DNA of 64,000 nucleotides from Eubacteriales bacterium (lineage in GTDB: Bacteria; Bacillota; Clostridia; Lachnospirales; Lachnospiraceae). The notes beneath the pieces are model-generated. The model saw only the letters and a program-made list of their open reading frames with translations. It was not told the origin of the DNA and did not search any database. Location: positions 91,252 to 155,251 of the forward strand of contig JAUNDP010000001.1 of assembly GCA_030526005.1 (NCBI GenBank), read 5' to 3'. This document shows, piece after piece, positions 16,038-24,740 of the stretch. Position 1 is the first letter of the stretch. Each line of letters begins with the position of its first letter. Position numbers and translations under genes: made by a program.

Positions 16038-16622
16038 TTAGCTCTCCCCTTTTCTTTTTTTATAATAATCATAAGCCATTTTTGTCATAGGATCTAAGAC
16101 CTCTTCCTGTTTGCTTAAATATTCCAGCGTATCGTGCAAAATAAGATACATGGTCTCATCAAGATCCCGAAAAGCCATTTCGCGGATGAAAGGAAGATTT
16201 AATGCCTTGCTGCGCATCGGCTCAATATAATCCGCAATATATACAATCTTTTCCAAACGGCTCATCTGTGGCTTTCCTGTCGTATGATAACGAATTGCGT
16301 TTAAAATCTCTTCTTCTTCCACACCATATTTCTTATCCGCAAGATATGCCCCAAGCTTTGCGTGGAGCAGAAAAGGATTTTTATATTCGGCTTCCGATAC
16401 TTCGATCCCATTCTTTTCACAAATTTTTAACTTTTTATCGTTTGGCATACACTTCGCACAGTCATGAAGCAGCCCTGCAATTTGAGCACGAAGCAATTCT
16501 TCGCCATGTGCCATGGCAAGCGCCGCACACATATACATAACGCCTATGGTATGTGTATAACGATCCTCGTCCATATACTTTTTCACTTTTTTCTGCATTT
16601 TCTTTAAGTTATAGGACTTCAT
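16038..16622 (-). CDS. yqeK: HD-domain Ap4A hydrolase-type protein YqeK
   Basis: 194 residues. HD-superfamily phosphohydrolase: His of RYTHTIGV, the HD pair in LLHDCAKCM, later HAKLGA and the YIADYIEPMR signature. YqeK members cleave diadenosine tetraphosphate symmetrically, a role shown for Firmicutes homologues. An in-frame start at 16709 exists, but the ATG at 16622 is better: it begins the conserved region (MKSYNLKKMQ), has GAGGGTG before it and overlaps the end of nadD by only 14 nt. Confidence 0.93.
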   Translation of the reverse strand: MKSYNLKKMQKKVKKYMDEDRYTHTIGVMYMCAALAMAHGEELLRAQIAGLLHDCAKCMPNDKKLKICEKNGIEVSEAEYKNPFLLHAKLGAYLADKKYGVEEEEILNAIRYHTTGKPQMSRLEKIVYIADYIEPMRSKALNLPFIREMAFRDLDETMYLILHDTLEYLSKQEEVLDPMTKMAYDYYKKRKGES

Positions 16623-17250
16623 CTGTTTCACACCCTCTATATAGATTTCTCTTTTGAATATATTCATCCACAGCATCCGGTACATAATAACGGATAGGTT
16701 TTCCATCATTTAACCAACTGCGAATCATTTGAGAAGAAATATCAATATTTGACGTATCCAGCTTCTCAATTTTTGCTTTATATTTTTTAGAAAGTTCCTG
16801 TATCTTATCATCGAATCTTGCCGTATGGACATGATCACGGATCGCAACAACAATCGTACAGAGACGGCAAATCTGTTCTGGCTCTTTCCACTCTTCGAGT
16901 TGGAACAAAGAATCTGCACCCATGATAAAATAATATTCTGTATCAGGATGAGATTTCGTCAAACGCTGCAGTGTCTCTTTCGTATAATTAAACCCTTTCC
17001 CATTCATTTCTTCAAATGACAGTTCAAAATGAGGATTAGAAGAAATGGCGCGTCTGACCATTTCTACTCTCTCTTCATTCGTGGCACGCCCTTTACGGTT
17101 CAGTTTATGAGGTGGATTTCCCGAAGGCATAAATAATACTTTATCCAGCTTAAATTGCTGATATGCACTTTCTCCAAGAATCAAATGACCGATATGAATT
17201 GGATCAAACGTTCCTCCCATGATTCCGATTTTCTTTTTAAGTGCTGCCAT
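16609..17250 (-). CDS. nadD: Nicotinate-nucleotide adenylyltransferase
   Basis: 213 residues. Nucleotidylyltransferase fold with GGTFDPIHIGH (13-23) at the ATP-binding site and the ISSQMIRSWL motif (ISSTxIR) near the C-terminus. Catalyses NaMN + ATP to NaAD in NAD synthesis. It is the second to last group of the obgE operon, 14 nt upstream of yhbY's stop and overlapping yqeK. Confidence 0.96.
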   Translation of the reverse strand: MAALKKKIGIMGGTFDPIHIGHLILGESAYQQFKLDKVLFMPSGNPPHKLNRKGRATNEERVEMVRRAISSNPHFELSFEEMNGKGFNYTKETLQRLTKSHPDTEYYFIMGADSLFQLEEWKEPEQICRLCTIVVAIRDHVHTARFDDKIQELSKKYKAKIEKLDTSNIDISSQMIRSWLNDGKPIRYYVPDAVDEYIQKRNLYRGCETDEVL

Positions 17251-17264
17251 ATGTTCATACCCCT

Positions 17265-17558
17265 TTACTTTGGAAGAACAATCTTTTTCTTGTCGTCTTT
17301 TCCAGCACGATACAGTACAATCTTCTTTCCAATTACCTGAACAACCTCTGAATGTGTACGTTCTGCTGCGATCTGTGCCAGCGCCTTAGGATCATCAAGA
17401 CAATTCTGTAACACATGAATTTTAATCAATTCTCTTGCCGCAAGTGCTTCGTCAATCGCTGCTGTATTTTCTGGGGTCAGACTTGATTTTCCGATCTGCA
17501 GAATCGGGTCCATGGTCATTGCCAGACTCTTTAAATATGCTCGTTGTTTACTTGTCAT
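17265..17558 (-). CDS. yhbY: CRM-domain RNA-binding protein YhbY
   Basis: 97 residues, a single CRM domain. The start MTSKQRAYLKSLAM and the central QIGKSSLTPE block plus VQVIGKKIVLYR are typical. YhbY associates with pre-50S particles and assists ribosome assembly. It is encoded between obgE and nadD, as in many Firmicutes, with other ribosome-maturation genes (rsfS, obgE) in the same operon. Confidence 0.95.
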   Translation of the reverse strand: MTSKQRAYLKSLAMTMDPILQIGKSSLTPENTAAIDEALAARELIKIHVLQNCLDDPKALAQIAAERTHSEVVQVIGKKIVLYRAGKDDKKKIVLPK

Positions 17559-17579
17559 CTTTTTCTCCTGTTTTCAATC

Positions 17580-18875
17580 TTATTTATAATAATCAAACTG
17601 AAGACCATACATTCTTACTGTATCTCCTTCTTCAATACCGGCTTTCTCTAATTCTTCCAAAATACCGCTCTCTTTTAAGAACTTCTGGAAGAAAGTAAAT
17701 CCTTTTTCAGAATCCAAATTCGTATAACCTAACATTTTTTCGATCTTAGGCCCTTCCACAATATAAGTATGTTCTTCTTCCGAAGATTTTGTCACAGTAT
17801 AAGGAAGATCCATCTGGATATCAAATTCATCTGGAAAGTATTCCTGTTCAAACACTACTGTTTCATCCGGAACCTGATCCAATAATTCTCTCACATAATA
17901 CAATAATTCCTTGATACCCTTTCCGGTGACTGCTGAAATAGGGAATACACGAATTCCCTGCGGTTCAAATTCCTCTTTTAATTTCTGAATCGGATCATTT
18001 TCGCCATCCTGATAGATCGCATCAATTTTATTTGCAGCGATTACTTGAGGACGTTTTGCAATCTCTTCTTTATATGCGACAAGTTCCTGATTAATCTTAT
18101 GGATATCCTCAATCGGATCACGTCCTTCCGTGGATGCGGCATCCACGATATGAATCAATACTTTTGTACGCTCAATATGGCGCAGAAATTCATGACCGAG
18201 TCCGATGCCCTCTGAAGCGCCCTCTATTAATCCTGGAATATCTGCGATTACAAATCCTTTTCCGCCATCTAAATCTACCACACCAAGATTTGGTGTCAGC
18301 GTGGTAAAATGATAATTTGCAATTTTAGGACGCGCATTGCTGACTCTGGAAAGGAAAGTAGATTTTCCAACATTTGGGAATCCGACTAATCCTACATCTG
18401 CAATCACCTTTAATTCCAGATTTACCCAAAGTTCCTTGCCTGGTTTTCCAGGCTGCGCATACTTTGGAACCTGCATTGTTGCCGTAGCATAGTGCATATT
18501 TCCAAGTCCGCCTTTTCCACCTTTTAAGATCACTTTTCTGCGATTTTCTCCAGACATGTCAGCGATCACGCGATTAGATTCCGCCTCTTTGATAATTGTT
18601 CCCTCTGGAACTTTCAGTACAATATCACTTCCATTTGCACCATGACACCGTTTTTTCTTTCCTTCTTCACCGTCTTGGGCACAAAATTTCCCTCTATGAC
18701 GAAAATCTGCCAGTGTATTCAATCCTTCATCCACTTCAAAGATTACATCACCGCCTTTTCCGCCGTCACCTCCGTCCGGACCTCCTGCTGCCACAAAAAG
18801 CTCTCTTCGGAAACTTACATGGCCGTCACCGCCTTTTCCAGAACGAATAAAAATCCTTGCTCTGTCTGCAAACAT
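17580..18875 (-). CDS. obgE: Obg-family ribosome-assembly GTPase
   Basis: 431 residues with the three Obg parts: the glycine-rich N-terminal Obg domain (KGGDGHVSFRRE, many GG turns), a GTPase domain with G1 GFPNVGKST, G3 DIPG and G4 NKID, and a C-terminal OCT domain (about 355-431). The ATG at 18875 with AGGTGAG in front gives the canonical MFADRARIFI start; an in-frame start at 18938 would add an unconserved extension. It is needed for 50S assembly and stringent response in other bacteria. Separated from rpmA by a terminator, so it heads its own operon. Confidence 0.97.
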   Translation of the reverse strand: MFADRARIFIRSGKGGDGHVSFRRELFVAAGGPDGGDGGKGGDVIFEVDEGLNTLADFRHRGKFCAQDGEEGKKKRCHGANGSDIVLKVPEGTIIKEAESNRVIADMSGENRRKVILKGGKGGLGNMHYATATMQVPKYAQPGKPGKELWVNLELKVIADVGLVGFPNVGKSTFLSRVSNARPKIANYHFTTLTPNLGVVDLDGGKGFVIADIPGLIEGASEGIGLGHEFLRHIERTKVLIHIVDAASTEGRDPIEDIHKINQELVAYKEEIAKRPQVIAANKIDAIYQDGENDPIQKLKEEFEPQGIRVFPISAVTGKGIKELLYYVRELLDQVPDETVVFEQEYFPDEFDIQMDLPYTVTKSSEEEHTYIVEGPKIEKMLGYTNLDSEKGFTFFQKFLKESGILEELEKAGIEEGDTVRMYGLQFDYYK

Positions 18876-18965
18876 ATTCTCACCTGCCTGTTTTTTCTTA
18901 TTTTTAGTATGAAACGCCGCTTGCCATTCTAAACACAAAAAATTACAATTTTGTAGTCTGCCGAT

Positions 18966-19003
18966 TAAAAAAATGGCTTCAAACCAATCTGATTTGAAGC
19001 CAC
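18966..19003 (-). terminator. Terminator of the rplU-prp-rpmA operon
   Basis: Minus strand stem GGCTTCAAA / TTTGAAGCC around a short loop, followed by seven T. It lies just after the rpmA stop. Confidence 0.88.
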
Positions 19004-19008
19004 ACGTT

Positions 19009-19299
19009 CTATTCTTCTACTGCTACCGGAACGATAGAAACCTGTTTTTTGTCTCTGCCTTTTCTCTCAAACTTTACAACACCGTCAACTAATGCGAATA
19101 AAGTATCATCTCCGCCGCGTCCTACGTTTACGCCTGGATGAATCTTTGTTCCACGCTGTCTGTAAAGGATATTTCCAGCTTTTACAAACTGTCCGTCTGC
19201 TCTTTTCGCACCTAATCTCTTGGATTCGGAATCTCTACCGTTTTTTGTAGAACCAACTCCCTTTTTATGAGCGAAAATCTGAAGGTTCATATTTAACAT
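19009..19299 (-). CDS. rpmA: 50S ribosomal protein L27 with cleavable N-terminal leader
   Basis: 96 residues. L27 core with [17 protein letters not shown] and [10 protein letters not shown]. Like other Firmicutes L27 it starts with a short extension ([10 protein letters not shown]) before HKKGVG; in Staphylococcus aureus the matching leader must be removed by the protease Prp to expose the N-terminus that reaches the peptidyl transferase centre. The expected cut is after Ala10. Prp itself is encoded directly upstream. Confidence 0.98.
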   Translation of the reverse strand: MLNMNLQIFAHKKGVGSTKNGRDSESKRLGAKRADGQFVKAGNILYRQRGTKIHPGVNVGRGGDDTLFALVDGVVKFERKGRDKKQVSIVPVAVEE

Positions 19300-19302
19300 G
19301 TC

Positions 19303-19623
19303 CTACACCTCCTCGAATATGATGTTCATATATTCATTTCCGTAATTTTTCTGAATATCCTGCAAGCCAAGTATCATAGAATCCATCAGCAAAGCAGTCT
19401 CCTTTGAGACTGTCCCGTCCAAAATCAATTCTACCAGCCCATCTCCTTGTCTCACTGCGAAATGATCCGAGGTGAAAGCTTCAATCGAATTAATCGTATT
19501 TACTGTCAGCACAGATACGGCAGCACAGATAATATCATATCCTTCCTCTGCATATCCTGCATGACCTTTTGAGACAAAACCTGCATACTGATTCTCTTTT
19601 CTATGAATGATAATCTCTATCAT
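19303..19623 (-). CDS. prp: Ribosomal-processing cysteine protease Prp
   Basis: 106 residues. Catalytic His21 (KGHAGYAEEG) and Cys33 (DIICAAVS) match the Prp family, which cleaves the N-terminal leader of L27 and some phage proteins. Gene position between rplU and rpmA is the conserved Firmicutes order. The gene is 3 nt from rpmA and 6 nt from rplU. Confidence 0.96.
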   Translation of the reverse strand: MIEIIIHRKENQYAGFVSKGHAGYAEEGYDIICAAVSVLTVNTINSIEAFTSDHFAVRQGDGLVELILDGTVSKETALLMDSMILGLQDIQKNYGNEYMNIIFEEV

Positions 19624-19629
19624 AATGGA

Positions 19630-19935
19630 TTAACCATTGATTTTTTCAATCTTAACCTGAGTATACTGCTGTCTGTGACCGTTTTTCTTATGATATCCGG
19701 TTTTGCTTTTATATTTGTAAACAATCACTTTTTTCGCTTTTGCATTCTTAACAACACTAGCTGTTACGGTTGCACCTGCAACGTCTGCACCAACTTTCAG
19801 ACCGTCATTGCTTACTGCGAGAACGTTATCAAAAGTAACAGTTTCTCCAGCTTCCACTCCCAGCTTTTCTACGTTAATGATATCGCCTTCGGCTACTTTG
19901 TACTGTTTACCACCTGTTGCAATAATTGCGTACAT
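19630..19935 (-). CDS. rplU: 50S ribosomal protein L21
   Basis: 101 residues, typical length. Starts [14 protein letters not shown] and ends with the family's [11 protein letters not shown] region. The ATG at 19935 follows AGGAGGTG by 8 nt; an in-frame GTG nine bases earlier lies inside that ribosome binding site distance and is less likely. It is first in the rplU-prp-rpmA operon behind a consensus promoter and a probable L21 autoregulatory leader. Confidence 0.97.
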   Translation of the reverse strand: MYAIIATGGKQYKVAEGDIINVEKLGVEAGETVTFDNVLAVSNDGLKVGADVAGATVTASVVKNAKAKKVIVYKYKSKTGYHKKNGHRQQYTQVKIEKING

Positions 19936-20014
19936 ATGGCACACCTCCTATTATCATTACTCGCCAAATACGGTGACCAGATCTCTGATCCTTAAACCTC
20001 TTTGTGCGGCATAC
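19936..20014 (-). ncRNA. Probable L21 leader (autoregulatory 5' UTR)
   Basis: About 80-nt leader between the promoter and rplU. On the minus strand it contains GCCGCACAAAGAGG, a GATC-AGA-GATC hairpin and CTGGTCACC followed by TTGGCGAGTAA, resembling the conserved core of the Firmicutes L21 leader RNA as I recall it. Such leaders bind L21 and lower expression of the operon. Identification is by memory of the motif and by location; a covariance search was not possible. Confidence 0.6.
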
Positions 20015-20020
20015 GATTGA

Positions 20021-20049
20021 ATTGTACTATATTATTCCGATTACGTCAA
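20021..20049 (-). promoter_or_regulatory. Sigma-A promoter of rplU-prp-rpmA
   Basis: Minus strand: TTGACG (20044-20049), 17-bp spacer, TACAAT (20021-20026). Just downstream of the rng stop codon. Confidence 0.85.
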
Positions 20050-20068
20050 CGGATTTTTTGTAAATTTT

Positions 20069-21256
20069 TTAACTTTTTTGTCCTAGCTGCTCAGAAAGGG
20101 ATTTCTTGACCTTTTTTCGCGTGATTTCTACTAATCCAAGACGTGTCATATCCACCAGTGTGGTTTTGACTGGATCCTGATTTAAGAAGTTTTCCAAATA
20201 CCGCATCAGTTCTCTGCGATCGTTTTCCTGTTCCAGGTTGATAAAGTCTACAACGATAATTCCTGAAATATTTCTGAGACGAAGCTGTCTGGCAATCTCT
20301 GCTGCTGCTTCCTTATTAATCTTTAAAAACGTTTCCTGCTGTTCTTTCTTTGCGATACATTTCCCAGTGTTGACATCAATCACTGTCATAGCCTCTGTGG
20401 GCTGAATCACAAGATAAGCGCCTGATTTCATCCAGACACGTTCTTTTTGAGCATTTTCCAGCTCTCTCTCCAAATTGTAAAGTTTTGAAAGAGGCAGCAG
20501 GTCGTCTTGATAGAAAGAAACTTTGCATGGATGTTCAGACTGCTGCTTATATTGTACAATCTCTTCATAAAAATCAGGCTGATCGGTGATAATCTCTTCT
20601 GTATTTTTATGATATCTGTTTTTTAAAACCTGTGTACAATAGGAATCATTTTTCATCAGTATGCTAAAGCAGGTGCGAAACGGTGCATTTTTGACGATTG
20701 CCTCATATTTTTTTGAAAGTTCTGCTGCTTCTGAAAGAAAAAGTTCTTCGGATACATTCGCCGCGTTTGTGCGTACAATCCATCCATATGTCTCATTTTC
20801 AAAAGGAACGATCCACTCGCGCAGTCTTTTTTTACAGCCGCTGTCCAATTTAGAAGACAATCCAATTCTTGTATTTCCATGAGTTAAGACAAGATATTGA
20901 CCTGTCAGGCAAAAGTCGGCAGTAAGTCCCGGGGCTTTTGTTTTAATTCCTTCTTTTTTTACTTGTACCAGCAGTTCATCCTGCGCCACAAGACGATTAG
21001 ATGGAATTTTAGAGGTATAGACAGCATTTTTTGCCTCTTCCAGAGGAAGATAACACATCATTCCCGGCGCAATTTCCACAAAGGCCGCCTGAATATTTTT
21101 TACGACATTTTTTACCTTGCCGATATAGATATTTCCAAGAATAGTATCTTTTTCCGCACCGCATTCCAGCTGAACACATTGATCCTCCTCAAAAAAAGCA
21201 GTCACTGTGCTTCCATGTATCCTTGTAAAAATTAATTTACTATGCAATCTCTTCAC
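20069..21256 (-). CDS. Ribonuclease E/G family endoribonuclease
   Basis: 395 residues, shorter than E. coli RNase G (about 490). S1-like RNA-binding part near the start (ILGNIYIGKVKNVVKNIQAAFV region), 5' sensor/RNase H region, and the catalytic DNase I-like part with both metal-binding aspartates in VIDVNTGK and VVDFINLE. The conserved CPxCxGxG zinc-link at the C-terminus of larger RNase E/G proteins is absent; the protein ends shortly after the ITRKKVKKSL block (E. coli-type ...MTRKR). It acts in 5'-end-dependent RNA decay or rRNA processing. It overlaps the DUF2344 gene by 17 nt. Confidence 0.92.
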   Translation of the reverse strand: MKRLHSKLIFTRIHGSTVTAFFEEDQCVQLECGAEKDTILGNIYIGKVKNVVKNIQAAFVEIAPGMMCYLPLEEAKNAVYTSKIPSNRLVAQDELLVQVKKEGIKTKAPGLTADFCLTGQYLVLTHGNTRIGLSSKLDSGCKKRLREWIVPFENETYGWIVRTNAANVSEELFLSEAAELSKKYEAIVKNAPFRTCFSILMKNDSYCTQVLKNRYHKNTEEIITDQPDFYEEIVQYKQQSEHPCKVSFYQDDLLPLSKLYNLERELENAQKERVWMKSGAYLVIQPTEAMTVIDVNTGKCIAKKEQQETFLKINKEAAAEIARQLRLRNISGIIVVDFINLEQENDRRELMRYLENFLNQDPVKTTLVDMTRLGLVEITRKKVKKSLSEQLGQKS

Positions 21257-21956
21257 CTAAATCTTCCAATGAAACAAATTGTCTCTTTTCTTCTGTTCCA
21301 ACATCAGCATACATTTCCATCCGATGTACCAAAAGAGAAAACGGCTGCTGTTCTGCATGGAGCCATTGTGCGAATGCTTCCATAACCAGCTCTGGTTTGA
21401 TATTCGTAACGCTTCCGGCACATAGTTGCATAAATACTCCGTCCTCTTTTTGTTCTAATTTGTAAATATATGGACGGATATCCATCTCTTTTTCTGATTT
21501 TTTTGTCTTTTTCACAATCACAATCTGTTCCTGACGGTAAAATTCCAGAAGTTTTTCCTGCCAATTCGGGCAAGGAGCCTTTCCATCCCGATAGGAGACA
21601 AAGTAGTCTGCTGCCGCAACTAAAGACATCGCTTTGTTTGCTTTGTCCTGCGGAACCTGACGAAAAGAAAGAATTTTGATTCCATCCACCATCACATGGT
21701 TTAAACGGTTTACAGCTTCTTCTGAAGAAATTGTGCCATGAATCTCAATATCAAAATACTCCCCATCGCTTGTCAGACCAACTCCGAGAGGAGAAGCAAA
21801 TGACATAACCATGTGAGGGCTGAATCCTTCCGTATAGACAATATCCAGATCGGCCCGGCGGATTGCTTTCTGAAAATAGCGCATAATGTCCAAATGTCCG
21901 ATAAATTTCATTGCTCCATGTTTTGAAAATTTAATTCTGATTTTCAATACAGACAC
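21240..21956 (-). CDS. TIGR03936/DUF2344 family protein
   Basis: 238 residues. Family start RIKFSKHGAMKFIGHLDIMRYFQ with the TEGFSPHMVMSFASPLGVGLTSDGEY block (quoted here as separate known patterns, positions about 4-75). This domain is usually encoded next to, or fused with, the TIGR03960 radical SAM protein and near rng/rplU in Clostridia; the same order is seen here. Biochemical role is not established; RNA modification has been proposed from context. It overlaps both neighbours (26 nt with the radical SAM gene, 17 nt with rng). Confidence 0.9.
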   Translation of the reverse strand: MSVLKIRIKFSKHGAMKFIGHLDIMRYFQKAIRRADLDIVYTEGFSPHMVMSFASPLGVGLTSDGEYFDIEIHGTISSEEAVNRLNHVMVDGIKILSFRQVPQDKANKAMSLVAAADYFVSYRDGKAPCPNWQEKLLEFYRQEQIVIVKKTKKSEKEMDIRPYIYKLEQKEDGVFMQLCAGSVTNIKPELVMEAFAQWLHAEQQPFSLLVHRMEMYADVGTEEKRQFVSLEDLGEEIA

Positions 21957-23796
21957 CTCCCTTGTACTGTGCCGCGCCGCATCCGGAACATTTCATGCGA
22001 CAGTTTGGCGTTACGTTCTCCTGCTTTGCTCTTTCCCATTCGCGCTGCAAAAATTTCTTTGTGACACCGATATCTATAAAATCCCACGGAAGAAGTTCCT
22101 GTACATCACGTTCTCTTGTCGTATAGAAATCAAGATCGAGATCTGTCTGAGAAAATGCTTTTTGCCAGTATTCATAGTGAAATGTCTCTGACCATGCATC
22201 ATACAATGCTCCATTTTTGTATGCCGCAAGAATCGTCTTCCCTACTCTTCTGTCACCTCTTGCAAGCAGTCCTTCTAAGACAGTAACATCTGCCTCATGC
22301 CAGTTATAACGGATACTTTTGTGGTTCAACTGGTCTTTTACTTCATGATTTACAATCTTGGCTTTGCCCAAAAACTGATCTTTTGTATTCATAGCAGCCC
22401 ACTGGAATGGAGTAAACGGTTTTGGAACAAAAAAGGAAGTGCTGACAGTAATCTGGCATTTTCCATTTCTCTTATCTTTTGGTATCTCATAATATCTTCT
22501 GGCAATCCGATCGGCAAGATGAGCAATCTCTTTTATATCGTCCTCTGTCTCTGTCGGAAGTCCCAGCATGAAATAAAGCTTTACTTTATTCCATCCGCCA
22601 TCAAATGCTTCTTTTGCTCCATCAAGAATCACTTCTTCTGTCAGACCTTTATTGATTACATCACGCAGTCTCTGAGATCCGGCTTCCGGCGCAAATGTCA
22701 GGCTGCTTTTTTTCACATCCTGTACTTTACTCATCACATCAAGAGAAAACGCATCAATGCGCAGGGAAGGCAGAGAAATATTGACCCCTTTCTTTCCAAA
22801 CTCTTCAATCAGAAAATTTACAATTCCTTCTAAATCAGAATAATCACTGGAACTTAGAGAACTGAGAGAAATTTCCTCATGTCCCGTATTTTTCAGCATT
22901 TCATACGCATATTCTTTTAACATTTCAAGAGAGCGCTCTCTTGTCGGACGGTACAGCATTCCAGCCTGACAGAACCGGCAGCCTCGGATACAGCCCCTCT
23001 GGATTTCCAGCACTACACGATCCTGTGTCACTTTGATAAACGGAACGACAGGCGCCTTTGGATAATAGGTATTTGTGACATCCATCACAATCTGTTTTTC
23101 AATCTTTTTTGGTACTTCTTCATATTTTGGCGTAAAAGCACACAGCATCCCATGTTCGTCATAGGAAGCCTCATATAAAGATGGCACATAGATACCCGGA
23201 ATCTGGGCAGCAGATCTTAAAAATTCTGCTCTTGTCTTTTTCTCCTGTTTCATCTTTTTATATAAATCAATCAGAGCAAAATATTGCGTCTCACCCTCTC
23301 CGATATAAAACAAGTCAAAAAAGTCAGCCAGTGGCTCCGGATTGTAAGCACAAGGCCCTCCACCGATCACAATAGGATCTTCTTCTGTACGATCTTTTGA
23401 TAAAATTGGAATCTGACTCAAATCCAAAATCTGCAAGATATTTGTATAACACATTTCATACTGAATGGTGATGCCTAAAAAATCAAATTGTTTGATTGGG
23501 TCCTGACTCTCAAGCGCAAATAATGGAATGTGTTCCTCTCGCATAATCCGGTCGAGATCAGTCCATGGAGAGTATACACGTTCACAATAAATATCATCTC
23601 TTCTATTTAACATATCATATAAAATCTGAATGCCTAAATGAGACATTCCGATTTCATAGACATCCGGAAAACACATGGCAAAACGGACATCAATTTCAGA
23701 TACATCTTTTACGATAGAATTTACTTCATTCCCAATATATCTTGCCGGTTTTTCTATTTTCAGCAATATTTCATCACTTAAAGCTAGTTTTCTCAT
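21931..23796 (-). CDS. TIGR03960-family radical SAM protein with B12-binding-type N-terminus
   Basis: 621 residues. N-terminal B12-binding-like domain (ALCFPDVYEIGMSHLG-type start, about 40-150), central radical SAM barrel with the cluster motif GCIRGCRFCQAG (C-x3-C-x2-C), TGHEEISLSSLSSSDY, and a C-terminal cysteine-rich tail CRMKCSGCGAAQYKGGVC that may bind a second metal centre. Related to YgiQ/MiaB-like enzymes. The co-transcribed DUF2344 protein and RNase G suggest an RNA-related modification, but the reaction is unknown. Has its own promoter at 23842-23870. Confidence 0.9.
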   Translation of the reverse strand: MRKLALSDEILLKIEKPARYIGNEVNSIVKDVSEIDVRFAMCFPDVYEIGMSHLGIQILYDMLNRRDDIYCERVYSPWTDLDRIMREEHIPLFALESQDPIKQFDFLGITIQYEMCYTNILQILDLSQIPILSKDRTEEDPIVIGGGPCAYNPEPLADFFDLFYIGEGETQYFALIDLYKKMKQEKKTRAEFLRSAAQIPGIYVPSLYEASYDEHGMLCAFTPKYEEVPKKIEKQIVMDVTNTYYPKAPVVPFIKVTQDRVVLEIQRGCIRGCRFCQAGMLYRPTRERSLEMLKEYAYEMLKNTGHEEISLSSLSSSDYSDLEGIVNFLIEEFGKKGVNISLPSLRIDAFSLDVMSKVQDVKKSSLTFAPEAGSQRLRDVINKGLTEEVILDGAKEAFDGGWNKVKLYFMLGLPTETEDDIKEIAHLADRIARRYYEIPKDKRNGKCQITVSTSFFVPKPFTPFQWAAMNTKDQFLGKAKIVNHEVKDQLNHKSIRYNWHEADVTVLEGLLARGDRRVGKTILAAYKNGALYDAWSETFHYEYWQKAFSQTDLDLDFYTTRERDVQELLPWDFIDIGVTKKFLQREWERAKQENVTPNCRMKCSGCGAAQYKGGVCIENQN

Positions 23797-23841
23797 ATTT
23801 TTCCTTTCTCGGTTTCATACTATATTGAATGAATCTTTTTT

Positions 23842-23870
23842 ATTATATCGAGTTTAAACAAAAAGTTCAA
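23842..23870 (-). promoter_or_regulatory. Sigma-A promoter of the radical SAM/DUF2344/rng operon
   Basis: Minus strand: TTGAAC (23865-23870), 17-bp spacer, TATAAT (23842-23847), about 45 bp before the start codon. Confidence 0.75.
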
Positions 23871-23979
23871 CGGTTTAGCAACGTTAAAGTGCACAAGATT
23901 TTTTTATTTTATTTTTCTCTTCTTTTTTATTTTCTGTCAGGTCAGACATAAGAATGTTCTGGTTCATCTTGATTTCTTC

Positions 23980-23988
23980 TGCTATAAT
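23980..23988 (+). promoter_or_regulatory. Extended -10 promoter of vanRS
   Basis: TGCTATAAT, a full extended -10 element; the -35 region (TGGTTC at 23960-23965) is poor. It lacks the ATGTAAG repeats found before vanG, so vanRS may be expressed at a basal constitutive level. Confidence 0.55.
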
Positions 23989-24041
23989 AGAAAATATAAT
24001 AAAAAAAGCGAAGATTAAAAATTAGAAATGAGGAGAGAATT

Positions 24042-24740
24042 TTGCCAAATATTTTACTTGTGGATGATGAGCAAGCCATTGCCGATTTAATCGAGGTTTA
24101 CTTAAAAAATGAAAATTTTACAGTGTATAAATACTACACTGGTCTGGAAGCGCTCCATTGCATTGATACAATACCGATTGATCTTGCCATTTTAGATCTC
24201 ATGCTTCCGGATATTGACGGACTCACAATCTGCCAGAAAATCAGAGAACATTATACATTCCCCATTTTAATGCTGACAGCAAAAGATGGTGAGATTGACC
24301 AGATCAATGGTTTTGCTCTCGGCGCAGATGACTATATCACAAAACCATTTCGTCCTCTGGAATTAATCGCCAGAGTGAAAGCAAATCTGCGCCGTGTCAC
24401 CTGTTATAACCAGTCAGAAAAATCAAGAGTAGGATCTTCGCTGCTCAGTGTGCGAGGTCTTTCCATCAATGCAGAAAGTCATGAATGTTTTCTGAATGAA
24501 CGCCCTTTGTCACTGACTCCTACCGAATTTGAAATTTTAAAAATTTTATGCGAAAATCTTGGAAAAGTCGTCAGCTCTGAAGAATTATTTCAAAGAGTCT
24601 GGAAAGAAAAATATTATGAGAATGCTTCAAATACAGTGATGGTTCATATTCGCCATATCCGTGCAAAGATGAAAGAATCTGCTGAACGTCCAAAATATAT
24701 AAAAACAGTATGGGGAGTGGGGTATAAAATCGATGAATAA
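24042..24740 (+). CDS. vanR: VanR-type response regulator of the vanG cluster
   Basis: 232 residues. Receiver domain with VDDE (7-10) and phosphoacceptor Asp52 (LDLMLPDIDG), conserved Lys in ITKPF, and OmpR-type winged helix ending in WGVGYKIDE. Start codon is TTG at 24042, chosen because GAGGAGAG lies 6 nt before it and MPNILLVDDE is the conserved N-terminus; no ATG is possible without losing the receiver's first strand. It overlaps vanS by 8 nt. By location it should activate the vanG promoter; the ATGTAAG boxes there are identical to those of the bce module, so binding by the BceR-like protein is also possible. Confidence 0.92.
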   Translation: MPNILLVDDEQAIADLIEVYLKNENFTVYKYYTGLEALHCIDTIPIDLAILDLMLPDIDGLTICQKIREHYTFPILMLTAKDGEIDQINGFALGADDYITKPFRPLELIARVKANLRRVTCYNQSEKSRVGSSLLSVRGLSINAESHECFLNERPLSLTPTEFEILKILCENLGKVVSSEELFQRVWKEKYYENASNTVMVHIRHIRAKMKESAERPKYIKTVWGVGYKIDE

